Of a DNA stretch of 64,000 bases, positions 27,372-35,489 are shown piece after piece. Below the pieces are notes generated by a model that was not told where the DNA came from, did no database searches, and saw only the letters and a program-made list of their open reading frames with translations. A program made the translations under genes and the position numbers. The DNA comes from Sphingomonadaceae bacterium. GTDB lineage: Bacteria; Pseudomonadota; Alphaproteobacteria; Sphingomonadales; Sphingomonadaceae. The stretch covers positions 1 through 64,000 of the forward strand of contig JAPZTW010000006.1 of assembly GCA_027533105.1 (NCBI GenBank), written 5' to 3'. Within the stretch, counting starts at the first letter, position 1. Each line of letters starts with the position of its first letter.

Positions 27372-27833
27372 TCAATCCTGTGGCGGCACGACCGGGCGAT
27401 AGTTCCAGCGCATCACCTGGCTGCCGTCGATCTTGCTGGTTTCGGCCATCAGCAGCTTGCCCTGCCGCCAATAGCGGATCCGCTGCGGGTAATCGTGGGC
27501 CGGATTGGCGAATTCGATCGCTTCCTCGCTGACGAGGACCATCGGAAACTCGCTGGCGGGCTTGCCGTTGGGCTGGGCGAAAAAGCTGATCGAGCCATCG
27601 GGCTTGCGGCGGATCTGCGTCACTTCCCAGCTCTGCAGCTGGGGGCCGAAGCCGATCCGGGCCACGCCCAGCATCAGCCCGCCGCGCGGATCGGTCCACA
27701 TCTCGTCGGCCCAGCTCGCGCCGTCCTCCATCATCCAGGTGCCGGCCAGCCACTCGGGCAGCTGGGCGGCGCGGGTCTGGCCGCCAAGCGGCGTGGCCAG
27801 GGTCAGCAGGAGCGGGAGCAGCAGCTTCTTCAT
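27372..27833 (-). CDS. Secreted DUF6265-like protein
   Basis: The 153-residue protein has a signal peptide (MKKLLLPLLLTLATPLGGQTRA) and a beta-barrel-like body with WLAGTWMMEDG, ADEMWTDPRGGLMLGVARIG and FANPAHDYPQRIRYWR. These blocks fit DUF6265, a lipocalin-like periplasmic family of unknown role. It is convergent with the ArsR-type gene. Confidence 0.75.
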   Translation of the reverse strand: MKKLLLPLLLTLATPLGGQTRAAQLPEWLAGTWMMEDGASWADEMWTDPRGGLMLGVARIGFGPQLQSWEVTQIRRKPDGSISFFAQPNGKPASEFPMVLVSEEAIEFANPAHDYPQRIRYWRQGKLLMAETSKIDGSQVMRWNYRPVVPPQD

Positions 27834-27886
27834 GGAGCAGCCTTTTAGCCGTCCCGGCCCGCAGGCCAAGGGTCATTCACCGATCG

Positions 27887-28795
27887 TCATTCGCTTTCGG
27901 CGGGTTCGCGCACCTGGCCCGCGCGCCACAGGTACAGCCCGGCCGCAACGATGATCCCGGCGCCCAGCAGGGTCAGCGCATCGGGATGATCGCCGAACCA
28001 GGCCCAGCCGATCACACTGGCGACCAGCAGCTGGACATACATCATCGGCGCCACGCTGGCCGCCCCGGCGCGGGTGGTGCCAAGGTAAACCAGCCAGTGC
28101 GCGCAGGTCGCGGTCAGGGCCACGAAGGCGCAGCGCGCCAGCACGGTCCAGTCCGGCCAGCCGAGGGCAATGCGTTCCACCCCGGTGGCGGCAAACAGCG
28201 GCGCGGCCACAATCAGGATCGGCGCGGCGAAGACCGCCACCCAGAACTGCATGGCGAGGGGCGAAGCCGTGCCGGCGACCTTGCGGTTGCCGATGATCAG
28301 CAGGGCGAACATGAAGGCCGAACCGATCGGCAGTACCGCCCACCAGCCAGCTTCGGCCAGGTTGGGCCGCAGCACCACCAGCACCCCGGCAAAGGCCAGC
28401 AGCGAGGCGATCCAGGTGGCCCGGCGCATCGGTTCGCCCAGCAGCAAGGCGGCCAGGATCGCGGTGAACATCGGGCTGGTGAACCCGATCGCCGTCGCCG
28501 TCGCCAGCGGCAGGACGAACAGCGATGTGAAGAAGATCGTCGAGGAAATGGCCAGCGACGCCCCCCGCCCAAACTGCGCCCCCGGTTTGGCGAGGCGGAA
28601 GCCCGCCCTCCCTTCGCGCCAGAACAGCAGGCTGCCCAGCGCAATCGCGGCAATGCCGAAGCGCAGCGCGGCGATCCCCACCGGCGACCATTGCCCGGCC
28701 ATGGTCTTGATCACGGCATCGCCGCAAGACAGCACGGCAAAGCCGGCCAGGGCATAAAGCAGACCCGTGGTTTCATTGCTGCGCAAGGCTGGCAC
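27887..28795 (-). CDS. DMT/EamA-family transporter
   Basis: The 302-residue protein has ten predicted membrane helices in two EamA repeats; conserved features are LRFGIAAIALGSLLFW, FTSPMFTAILAALLLGEPMRRATW and the C-terminal WFGDHPDALTLLGAGIIVAAGLYL. The charged cytoplasmic tail is short. The substrate is unknown; relatives export metabolites or drugs. It is unrelated in detail to the DMT protein near 7 kb. Confidence 0.85.
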   Translation of the reverse strand: MPALRSNETTGLLYALAGFAVLSCGDAVIKTMAGQWSPVGIAALRFGIAAIALGSLLFWREGRAGFRLAKPGAQFGRGASLAISSTIFFTSLFVLPLATATAIGFTSPMFTAILAALLLGEPMRRATWIASLLAFAGVLVVLRPNLAEAGWWAVLPIGSAFMFALLIIGNRKVAGTASPLAMQFWVAVFAAPILIVAAPLFAATGVERIALGWPDWTVLARCAFVALTATCAHWLVYLGTTRAGAASVAPMMYVQLLVASVIGWAWFGDHPDALTLLGAGIIVAAGLYLWRAGQVREPAESE

Positions 28796-28870
28796 CCCCT
28801 TCCCTTGCGCTGCCTCCTATCGCTCCGGCGGCTAGGTGGCCAGAGCGGGCCCAACTTTACCCGCCGTTTA

Positions 28871-28883
28871 CGGTTTATCGTTA
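28871..28883 (+). promoter_or_regulatory. Shared 13-bp upstream element, copy A (glycosyltransferase unit)
   Basis: CGGTTTATCGTTA lies 48 bp before the start of the glycosyltransferase gene. The identical 13-mer, on the opposite strand, precedes the methyltransferase gene of the convergent unit. Copy A continues into TTAAC, a half-site like those bound by CtrA. Confidence 0.5.
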
Positions 28884-28931
28884 ACATCGGATCACCGACC
28901 GCTAAGCGAAAGCGCGGATCGGTGGGGGGCC

Positions 28932-29954
28932 ATGACCAAGCTGATCATCCAGATTCCCTGCTTCAACGAGGCCGAGACCCTGCCCGAGACGCTGGTCGCC
29001 CTGCCCCGGCGGATCGAGGGGATCGACCGGATCGAAGTGCTGGTGATCGACGATGGCAGCCACGATGGCACTGCCGAGGTTGCCCGGCGGTTCGGCGCCC
29101 ACCACATCGTCCGCCATCGCCGCAACCGGGGCCTGGCTGCCGCCTTCCAGAGCGGCCTCGATGCCGCGCTTGCGGCCGGGGCCGACATCATCGTCAACAC
29201 CGATGCCGATGGCCAGTATGAAGGGGCCGACATCGCCCGGCTGGTCGCGCCGGTCATCGCCCATCAGGCCGATATCGTGATCGGCGATCGCGGCGTTGCC
29301 AGCAATGCCCACTTCGGGCCGTTCAAGCGCCTGCTGCAGCGCGCGGGCAGTTCGGTCGTGCGCCGCCTGTCGCGCACCGACGTGACCGACGCGGTCAGCG
29401 GCTTTCGCGCGATCAGCCGCGCGGCGGCGCAGCGGATCACGATCACCACCGAGTTTTCCTATACCACCGACATGCTGATCCAGGCCGGGCGCAAGCGGCT
29501 GAAGATCGTCAGCGTGCCGATCCGCACCCATGCGGCGGTGCGCCCGTCGCGGCTGTTCACCTCGATCCCGCAGTTCATTACCCGCCAGCTGATGACCATG
29601 GCGCGGGCCTATGCGACCTATAACCCGCTGCGCACCTTTGCGCTGATCGGCACAACGCTGGCGGTAATCGGGCTGCTGCCGATCCTGCGGTTCCTTTATT
29701 TCTGGGCCACGGGCGATGGCGATGGCCATGTCCAGTCGCTGGTCCTGGGTGGCTCGCTGCTGGTGCTCGGCGTGGTGACCGGCCTGCTGGGCGTGCTGGC
29801 TGACCAGATCGGCACCAACCGCAAGCTGCTGGAAGAGGCGCTGTTCGCGCTGCGGCGGCTGGAAGACGAGCGGGCCGCTGCCCCGCGCGACGATCTGCCC
29901 GGCGATAGCCCCGCTGCTTCGCCGGCAAGGCCGCTGCGGATCCTGAAACGATGA
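28932..29954 (+). CDS. GT2 glycosyltransferase (polyprenyl-phosphate sugar synthase type)
   Basis: The 340-residue protein has a GT-A domain with LVIDDGSHDGT (Asp40-Asp41) and the DxD in NTDADG (Asp91, Asp93), followed by two C-terminal membrane helices (near 235-260 and 270-295). This is the layout of GtrB/DPM1-like enzymes that load a sugar on a polyprenyl phosphate. The start follows a GGGGGG ribosome site. Its stop overlaps the next gene by ATGA; the partner is a GT-C membrane transferase, which would use such a lipid-linked sugar. Confidence 0.88.
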   Translation: MTKLIIQIPCFNEAETLPETLVALPRRIEGIDRIEVLVIDDGSHDGTAEVARRFGAHHIVRHRRNRGLAAAFQSGLDAALAAGADIIVNTDADGQYEGADIARLVAPVIAHQADIVIGDRGVASNAHFGPFKRLLQRAGSSVVRRLSRTDVTDAVSGFRAISRAAAQRITITTEFSYTTDMLIQAGRKRLKIVSVPIRTHAAVRPSRLFTSIPQFITRQLMTMARAYATYNPLRTFALIGTTLAVIGLLPILRFLYFWATGDGDGHVQSLVLGGSLLVLGVVTGLLGVLADQIGTNRKLLEEALFALRRLEDERAAAPRDDLPGDSPAASPARPLRILKR

Positions 29955-31603
29955 CCTCTGCCGACCGGCGCGTCCCGGCGCGGGATGCGGCGTTCTGGCC
30001 CTGGGCGGCATTGATCGCCGTCGCGCTGTTTACCCTCGCCACGCTGTTCCAGCGGTCCATCAACTGGGACGAGTACTGGTTCCTGAGCCAGGTCCACGAG
30101 CTGGACCAGCAGCGCCTGTCGCGCCCGCTGCAAACCGTCCACACCCGCCTGTTCGGCTGGTTGCTGGCACTGCCGGGCAACGAGATTGCCGCGCTGATGG
30201 CCGGCCGGCTGTTCATGTTCGGCTGCCTGCTGGTCGCCGCCATCGCCGTGGCGGGCCTGGCCCGGCGCTTTGCCGGGCGCGAGGCGGCGCTGTTTGCCGC
30301 GCTGGCCTATCTATCAACCGGGTTCGTGTTCCAGCACGGCTACAGCTTCCGGATCGATCCGCTGGCAACGGCCCTGCTGATGACCAGCCTGTGGGCGCTG
30401 ACCGTCTGCCGCCTGACGCCGCTGGCCATTGCCGGAATCGGCCTGGTGACGGGGCTCGCCGGCATGGTCACGATCAAGACGGTGCTCTATGCCCCGGCCT
30501 TTGCCGGGATCGCCTGGCTGCGCTGGAACGAAGCCGGGCGCAGCCGCGCCGCCGCGCTGCGGCTGGGCGCGGTCGCCCTTGCCAGCCTTGCCTGGTTTGC
30601 CGCGATCTATCTCTATCACGCGCACGACCTGGCCCGCACCCGCGAGGGCGCGGCCGGAACCGTGCTGCGCACCGCCTTCGATCACATGTTCGCCCTGTTC
30701 CCGGCCGATCAATGGCCGATGATCCGCAAGGGCATAGCCACGGCCCCGTTGCAGTTTCTGCTGATCCTCGCCGTGCCGGTCTGGCTGCTGCGGCACCGGG
30801 CCAGTCCGGCCGAGAAGATCGCGCTGCTAGGTCTGCTGGGGCCGCTGGCCGCGCTGTTCTATTACCAGAACACCGCCGCCTACTTCTTCACCTTCATGCT
30901 CGCCCCGGTGATGGTCTCAACCGCGATTGTCCTGCCGACAGTGCTGACGCGGTATGGCGCGCGCAATCTTGCCGTGCTGCTGAGCATCGCGCCGGTGATG
31001 GTTTGGCTGTTCGAGCCGCCATCGACCCTGCCCGCCCAGCGCACCATCGCGGCGGCGGCGAACGAGCTGTTTCCCCGGCCGATCGGCTATTTCGACAAGA
31101 TGGGCATGCTGCCCCGGCTGGCCAAGGAAAACACTTTCATGACCAATTGGGGGGTCGAGCTCTATCAGCGGCGCGAAGTGCCGGGACTGGCCGAGACCAT
31201 GGCCCGCACGCCCGTGCCGCTGGTGCTGGAAAACGACCCGATCTTCACCAGCGCGCTGCGCGGCAAGCCGGGCGATCCCCAGGTCTACCGGCCTGAGGAT
31301 ATCGCCGCGCTGCGGGGCGGCTATGTCAACTTCTGGGGGCCGTTCTGGCTGGCGGGCCGCGATGTTCCCGCCGGGGCCGAGCCGCTGCCGATCGAGCTGC
31401 CTGTGCCCGGCCCCTACACGGTCAGCGGCGCGCCACTGGTGATCGACGGGGTGCGCCATGGGCCCGGCGCAGTGGTCGAACTGGCGCGGGGCAGCCATCT
31501 GATCGCGGGTGATCGCGCGGCGGCGGCGCGGCTGGTCTGGGGTAACAGGCTGCGCCAGCCGGACTTCGCCCCGCCGCCGCAGCCCTGGTTCGTCGGGTTC
31601 TGA
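29951..31603 (+). CDS. GT-C type membrane glycosyltransferase-like protein
   Basis: The 550-residue protein has around ten membrane helices in its first 360 residues and a soluble C-terminal part. The first periplasmic loop contains INWDEYWFL, whose Asp-Glu matches the catalytic acid position of GT39/GT83 (ArnT-like) transferases. Such enzymes move a sugar from a polyprenyl carrier to lipid or protein outside the inner membrane. Coupling to the GT2 gene supports that role; the acceptor is unknown. Confidence 0.72.
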   Translation: MTSADRRVPARDAAFWPWAALIAVALFTLATLFQRSINWDEYWFLSQVHELDQQRLSRPLQTVHTRLFGWLLALPGNEIAALMAGRLFMFGCLLVAAIAVAGLARRFAGREAALFAALAYLSTGFVFQHGYSFRIDPLATALLMTSLWALTVCRLTPLAIAGIGLVTGLAGMVTIKTVLYAPAFAGIAWLRWNEAGRSRAAALRLGAVALASLAWFAAIYLYHAHDLARTREGAAGTVLRTAFDHMFALFPADQWPMIRKGIATAPLQFLLILAVPVWLLRHRASPAEKIALLGLLGPLAALFYYQNTAAYFFTFMLAPVMVSTAIVLPTVLTRYGARNLAVLLSIAPVMVWLFEPPSTLPAQRTIAAAANELFPRPIGYFDKMGMLPRLAKENTFMTNWGVELYQRREVPGLAETMARTPVPLVLENDPIFTSALRGKPGDPQVYRPEDIAALRGGYVNFWGPFWLAGRDVPAGAEPLPIELPVPGPYTVSGAPLVIDGVRHGPGAVVELARGSHLIAGDRAAAARLVWGNRLRQPDFAPPPQPWFVGF

Positions 31604-31607
31604 CCGC

Positions 31608-32450
31608 TCAGCCCCGCCGGGGCAGCGCCAGCGCGGCCAGGCCATAACCCAGGTCGCCTAGAATCGAGGCGATCCGCAGCGCCAGCACTGCCGCCAGCAA
31701 GGGCGCAGCCGCCAGGCTGCCGGCGGCAAGCGCCAGCAGGGCCGCTTCGCGCACACCCAGCCCGCCCGGTGCCACCGGCACGACAAAGCCGGCCAGCCAG
31801 GCCAGCAGGAACAGCGCGGCAAACTGGCTAAGCGCCAGCCCGCCCGGCAGGATCGCCGCCGCAACCAGCATCGCGGCCCCGGCAAAGCAGGAGAACGCGC
31901 CGAGCTGGCAGGCGAAGGCCCGGCCCATCGGCAAGCGCGAATGCCAGGCCGCGATGCCGGCTGCGCCGACCCCGACCACGGCGGGAACCGTGCCGATCTG
32001 CCCGGCGGCAAAGCAACCCGCCGCGACCGTCATGCTTGAAGCGAGATGCAGGCCGATCTCGACGAGGCTCGCCTTGGCGGCCTGGCCCTGGGTCAGCCCG
32101 GCACCGCGCGCATCGACCTGGCGGCTGACATACTGGAACACGCTGCCCGGCAGGTACTTGAGCAGAACCCCGCGGCCATAGATCCGGCCAGCCACACGCC
32201 CGCACAACCGCCCCGCCGGGTCGGCCAGCGCCTGCCAGCCCCCGGCGAGCAACCGGTTCGCTCCGGCAAACAAGGCCGTTGCCGCCAGCATCGCCCCGGC
32301 GAGCGGCCAGGATGCCTGTCCCGCCAGCTGCGCCGGATCGAGCGTCCACAAGCGTTGGCCAATGAACCCGATGCTCAGCGCGACAATGGCCGCCCCGCCC
32401 CAGCGCACCAGCCGACCGTCACCTGCTGGCAGGCCGGCCGTTTCAGCCAT
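31608..32450 (-). CDS. Lysylphosphatidylglycerol synthase-like membrane protein
   Basis: The 280-residue protein has about seven membrane helices and the FVVPVAPGGLGVREAALLALA motif typical of the transmembrane domain of the LPG synthase/UPF0104 family. It lacks the aminoacyl-transferase domain, so it may act as a lipid or lipid-linked sugar flippase. It overlaps the upstream methyltransferase gene by 8 bp and is convergent with the glycosyltransferase pair, four bases apart. Confidence 0.75.
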   Translation of the reverse strand: MAETAGLPAGDGRLVRWGGAAIVALSIGFIGQRLWTLDPAQLAGQASWPLAGAMLAATALFAGANRLLAGGWQALADPAGRLCGRVAGRIYGRGVLLKYLPGSVFQYVSRQVDARGAGLTQGQAAKASLVEIGLHLASSMTVAAGCFAAGQIGTVPAVVGVGAAGIAAWHSRLPMGRAFACQLGAFSCFAGAAMLVAAAILPGGLALSQFAALFLLAWLAGFVVPVAPGGLGVREAALLALAAGSLAAAPLLAAVLALRIASILGDLGYGLAALALPRRG

Positions 32451-33096
32451 GGAGGATGCTGCTGTGATCGGGATAGGGCACGCAATAGGAGCGGCCGAGG
32501 AAATGGCTTTCGCGCAGGCCGCAGCCCGCAATGCCCGCCCGGTAGCGCGACCGGCCCGAATCGTCGAACAGCACGATCCCGCCCGGCTTAAGATAAGGCA
32601 GGGCTTGCGTCAGGCAGTCGATCCGGCGGCGGCCATCGACCACGATCAGGTCAAATTGCCCGCCTGCCTCGGCAATGGCTCCCGGATAACCCTCGCCCTC
32701 AAGCGGGCGATGCCACAGGGCGACATTGGCGAACCCGGCCACCAGCGGCGCCAGCAGGCGGTGCCAGTCGGCATGATGTTCCACGCTGATAACTTCGCCG
32801 GCCCGGCGGGCCAGCCAGGCGGTGCTGGCGCCAGAGCCGAATTCGAACACCCGCGCGCCCGGCCGCGCGGCGAGGAACCGGGCCACTTCGCGCGTCGCCG
32901 CCACATGCCACCAGGGGCAATCGAGCCGGATCATCCGCTGCGGCTGGTGAATCGCGAGCAGCGAGGCCAGCCACCGCTGCCACCCATAAGGGTCAGCCGC
33001 TTCGGCTTCGGCCAGGAACCGCTCAAGCAATGGCACACCCGCCAGTGCCCGCGCGGACGAGGAATAAAGCCGTTTGGCGGCATCGGCTGCATGCAT
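32443..33096 (-). CDS. Class I SAM-dependent methyltransferase-like protein
   Basis: The 217-residue protein has the SAM-binding glycine motif EFGSGAS (85-91), followed by ISVEHHADWHRLL and DLIVVDGRRRIDCL, which fit motifs II-IV of the Rossmann fold. The substrate is unknown. The neighbours suggest a sugar or lipid of the cell envelope. It is the first gene of a two-gene unit whose upstream region shares a 13-bp element with the convergent glycosyltransferase unit. Confidence 0.75.
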   Translation of the reverse strand: MHAADAAKRLYSSSARALAGVPLLERFLAEAEAADPYGWQRWLASLLAIHQPQRMIRLDCPWWHVAATREVARFLAARPGARVFEFGSGASTAWLARRAGEVISVEHHADWHRLLAPLVAGFANVALWHRPLEGEGYPGAIAEAGGQFDLIVVDGRRRIDCLTQALPYLKPGGIVLFDDSGRSRYRAGIAGCGLRESHFLGRSYCVPYPDHSSILHG

Positions 33097-33144
33097 CGGG
33101 CCGGACTTTCGCTTGTCTAACCCTCGCCTGATGCCAAGGCGGCC

Positions 33145-33169
33145 TTAAGATATGGCTAACGATAAACCG
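33145..33169 (-). promoter_or_regulatory. Shared 13-bp element, copy B, fused to a CtrA-like site
   Basis: On the minus strand CGGTTTATCGTTA (33169-33157) is followed directly by a TTAG-N7-TTAA arrangement (33159-33145), one mismatch from the CtrA consensus TTAA-N7-TTAA. It lies about 48 bp upstream of the methyltransferase start. The rest of the 260-bp gap to cpaF holds no gene that I can see and probably the cpaF promoter. Confidence 0.5.
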
Positions 33170-33356
33170 CAAGCCCGGGTTCACGATCGTATGCCGCGCC
33201 AAACTGCGAAAAAAACCGCGCCGGATCAGTCGGACAGTGCATTCAGCCACCCGGCATTAGGAAATAATCAAAGTTTCGTTCCTATTCACCATCCCGATTA
33301 GCCGCGAGGTAGCCACGCGCTCACCAAGGTCGGCACAGGGAAGTTGGGAACACGGT

Positions 33357-34877
33357 ATGAGCGCATTCGGCCGACGCAATGGAGTTGGAGGCATGGCCCC
33401 TGGGGCCCGGCCGCAATTCGGCGTGGCGCGCCCGATGAAGGGCGGAATCGAAGCCCCGAAGAAACCCAATGCTCCCGGTGGGATGGGCGGCGACCAGTTC
33501 CCGCCGCTGCCGGGCGAGGACGCCATGTCCGAACCGGTGCTCAAGTCGGATGCGATGACCCGCCTGCAGGACCGCGTCAACGGCGTGGTCGAAAACCAGT
33601 ACCAGGCAGAGGGCTTCGAGGCCTCGGTCCACAAGATCAAGGAACAGGTGCTGCCGCGCCTGCTCGAACGTGTCGACCCCGAAGCCGCCGCGACCCTGAC
33701 CAAGGACGAGCTCTCCGAAGAGTTCCGCCCGATCATCATGGAAGTGCTGGCCGAGTTGAAGGTCACGCTCAACCGGCGCGAACAGTTCGCGCTGGAAAAG
33801 GTGCTGATCGACGAGCTGCTGGGCTTTGGTCCGCTGGAAGAGCTGCTCAACGACCCGGACGTGTCCGACATCATGGTCAACGGTCCGGACCAGACCTACA
33901 TCGAAAAGAAGGGCAAGCTGCAGCTTGCCCCGATCCGCTTCCGCGACGAACAGCACCTGTTCCAGATCGCCCAGCGCATCGTCAACCAGGTTGGCCGCCG
34001 CGTTGACCAGACCACCCCGCTGGCCGACGCCCGCCTCAAGGACGGCAGCCGCGTCAACGTTATCGTGCCGCCGCTGTCGCTGCGCGGCACCGCGATCTCG
34101 ATTCGTAAATTCTCCGAAAAGCCGATCACGCTCGACATGCTGCGCGACTTCGGTTCGATGAGCGACAAGATGTGCACCGCGCTCAAGATCGCCGGTGCCT
34201 GCCGCATGAACATCGTGATCTCGGGCGGTACCGGTTCGGGTAAGACGACCATGCTCAACGCCCTGTCGAAGATGATCGACCCGGGCGAGCGCGTGCTGAC
34301 CATCGAAGACGCGGCCGAACTCCGCTTGCAGCAGCCGCACTGGCTGCCGCTGGAAACCCGCCCGCCGAACCTCGAAGGCCAGGGCGCGATCACCATCGGT
34401 GACCTTGTGAAGAACGCCCTGCGTATGCGTCCGGACCGGATCATCCTGGGCGAAATCCGCGGCGCGGAGTGTTTCGACCTCCTCGCCGCGATGAACACCG
34501 GTCACGACGGCTCGATGTGTACGCTCCACGCCAACAGCCCGCGCGAATGCCTGGGCCGTATGGAAAACATGATCCTGATGGGCGACATCAAGATCCCCAA
34601 GGAAGCCATCAGCCGCCAGATCGCCGAATCGGTCGACATCATCGTCCAGGTAAAGCGCCTGCGCGACGGTTCGCGCCGCACCACCAACATCACCGAGGTG
34701 ATCGGGATGGAAGGCGACGTGATCGTCACCCAGGAACTGTTCAAGTTCGAATACCTCGACGAGAGCGAGGACGGGAAGATCATCGGCGAGTTCCGCCCCT
34801 CGGGCCTGCGCCCCTATACGCTGGAAAAGGCCCGTCAGTTCGGCTTCGACCAGGCCTATCTGGAAGCCTGCCTCTGA
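33357..34877 (+). CDS. cpaF: CpaF/TadA-type pilus assembly ATPase
   Basis: The 506-residue protein belongs to the type II/IV secretion ATPases. It has a disordered Gly/Pro-rich N-terminus (1-60), the N-terminal helical domain with LLGFGPLEELL and DIMVNGP, Walker A GGTGSGKTT (290-298), the LRMRPDRIILGEIRGAE Walker B region and the His-box TGHDGSMCTLHANS. It powers Tad/Flp pilus assembly from the cytoplasm. No other tad/cpa gene is in this window, so the gene is solitary here or lies apart from the main cluster. Confidence 0.93.
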   Translation: MSAFGRRNGVGGMAPGARPQFGVARPMKGGIEAPKKPNAPGGMGGDQFPPLPGEDAMSEPVLKSDAMTRLQDRVNGVVENQYQAEGFEASVHKIKEQVLPRLLERVDPEAAATLTKDELSEEFRPIIMEVLAELKVTLNRREQFALEKVLIDELLGFGPLEELLNDPDVSDIMVNGPDQTYIEKKGKLQLAPIRFRDEQHLFQIAQRIVNQVGRRVDQTTPLADARLKDGSRVNVIVPPLSLRGTAISIRKFSEKPITLDMLRDFGSMSDKMCTALKIAGACRMNIVISGGTGSGKTTMLNALSKMIDPGERVLTIEDAAELRLQQPHWLPLETRPPNLEGQGAITIGDLVKNALRMRPDRIILGEIRGAECFDLLAAMNTGHDGSMCTLHANSPRECLGRMENMILMGDIKIPKEAISRQIAESVDIIVQVKRLRDGSRRTTNITEVIGMEGDVIVTQELFKFEYLDESEDGKIIGEFRPSGLRPYTLEKARQFGFDQAYLEACL

Positions 34878-34906
34878 TCGACGCAGCTGGTGCTAGCCGT
34901 CGCGCC

Positions 34907-35131
34907 CTACCCACCACGTAGCGCGTAGCGGATCGCGACCAGTGTCAGCAGCAGGGCGCCGAACAGGCCCCAGAACGCCAGGTCGCGCCACGGCATCAGC
35001 CCCACGGCATCGGGATCGCTGCGGCGCATCCGGCGCCGGTCGGCCCACCAGGCCACGACCGCAAGCAGCAGAGCCATTGCCGCCGCCTCGGCCCAGGGTG
35101 CCCAATCGGTGTAAAGCCAATCCCAGTTCAT
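34907..35131 (-). CDS. Small membrane protein (74 aa)
   Basis: The protein has two predicted membrane helices (AAAMALLLAVVAWWA and LAFWGLFGALLLTLVAIRYAL) separated by a basic cytoplasmic loop (DRRRMRRSDPDAVG), and a Trp-rich start MNWDWLYTDWAPW. I do not recognise a family. It is convergent with cpaF. Confidence 0.6.
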   Translation of the reverse strand: MNWDWLYTDWAPWAEAAAMALLLAVVAWWADRRRMRRSDPDAVGLMPWRDLAFWGLFGALLLTLVAIRYALRGG

Positions 35132-35250
35132 CGCGCCCCGCTGGTCGTTTCGTCGCGCTGCGTCAAGCCACCGCAGCGCCGTTCGGCTGGGATTAAGCTG
35201 GACGGAGAAAAGCTGCCATCCGGGGGCACTTTAGACCGGAGATCCACGCG

Positions 35251-35385
35251 ATGAAGAACCGTTTGATTACCGCCATGGTGCTGGCCTCGCTGGCTGTCAC
35301 CACCGCCGCCTGCAACACCGTGAAAGGGCTTGGCCGCGATATCGAATCGGTTGGCGAGGCCGGCGAAAAGGCGATCAACCGCTAG
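35251..35385 (+). CDS. Entericidin-like small lipoprotein (44 aa)
   Basis: A 44-codon frame starts at ATG with GGAG upstream. The product has a short signal (MKNRLITAMVLASLAVTTAA), a lipidation Cys21 and the CNTVKGLGRDIESVGEAGEKA segment characteristic of the entericidin A/B family. These are small membrane lipoproteins of the envelope stress/toxin-antidote type, whose role in alphaproteobacteria is unclear. There is no second ecn gene beside it. Confidence 0.85.
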   Translation: MKNRLITAMVLASLAVTTAACNTVKGLGRDIESVGEAGEKAINR

Positions 35386-35489
35386 GCCGCCTTTCGCCAG
35401 CCCCGGTTGACGCTTGGTCGATCAGTCAAGACTGGCGCCACCGGGCCTGCTAGGGGCGCGTCGAAAAGTTTTGATTCAGGAGCTTGTCG

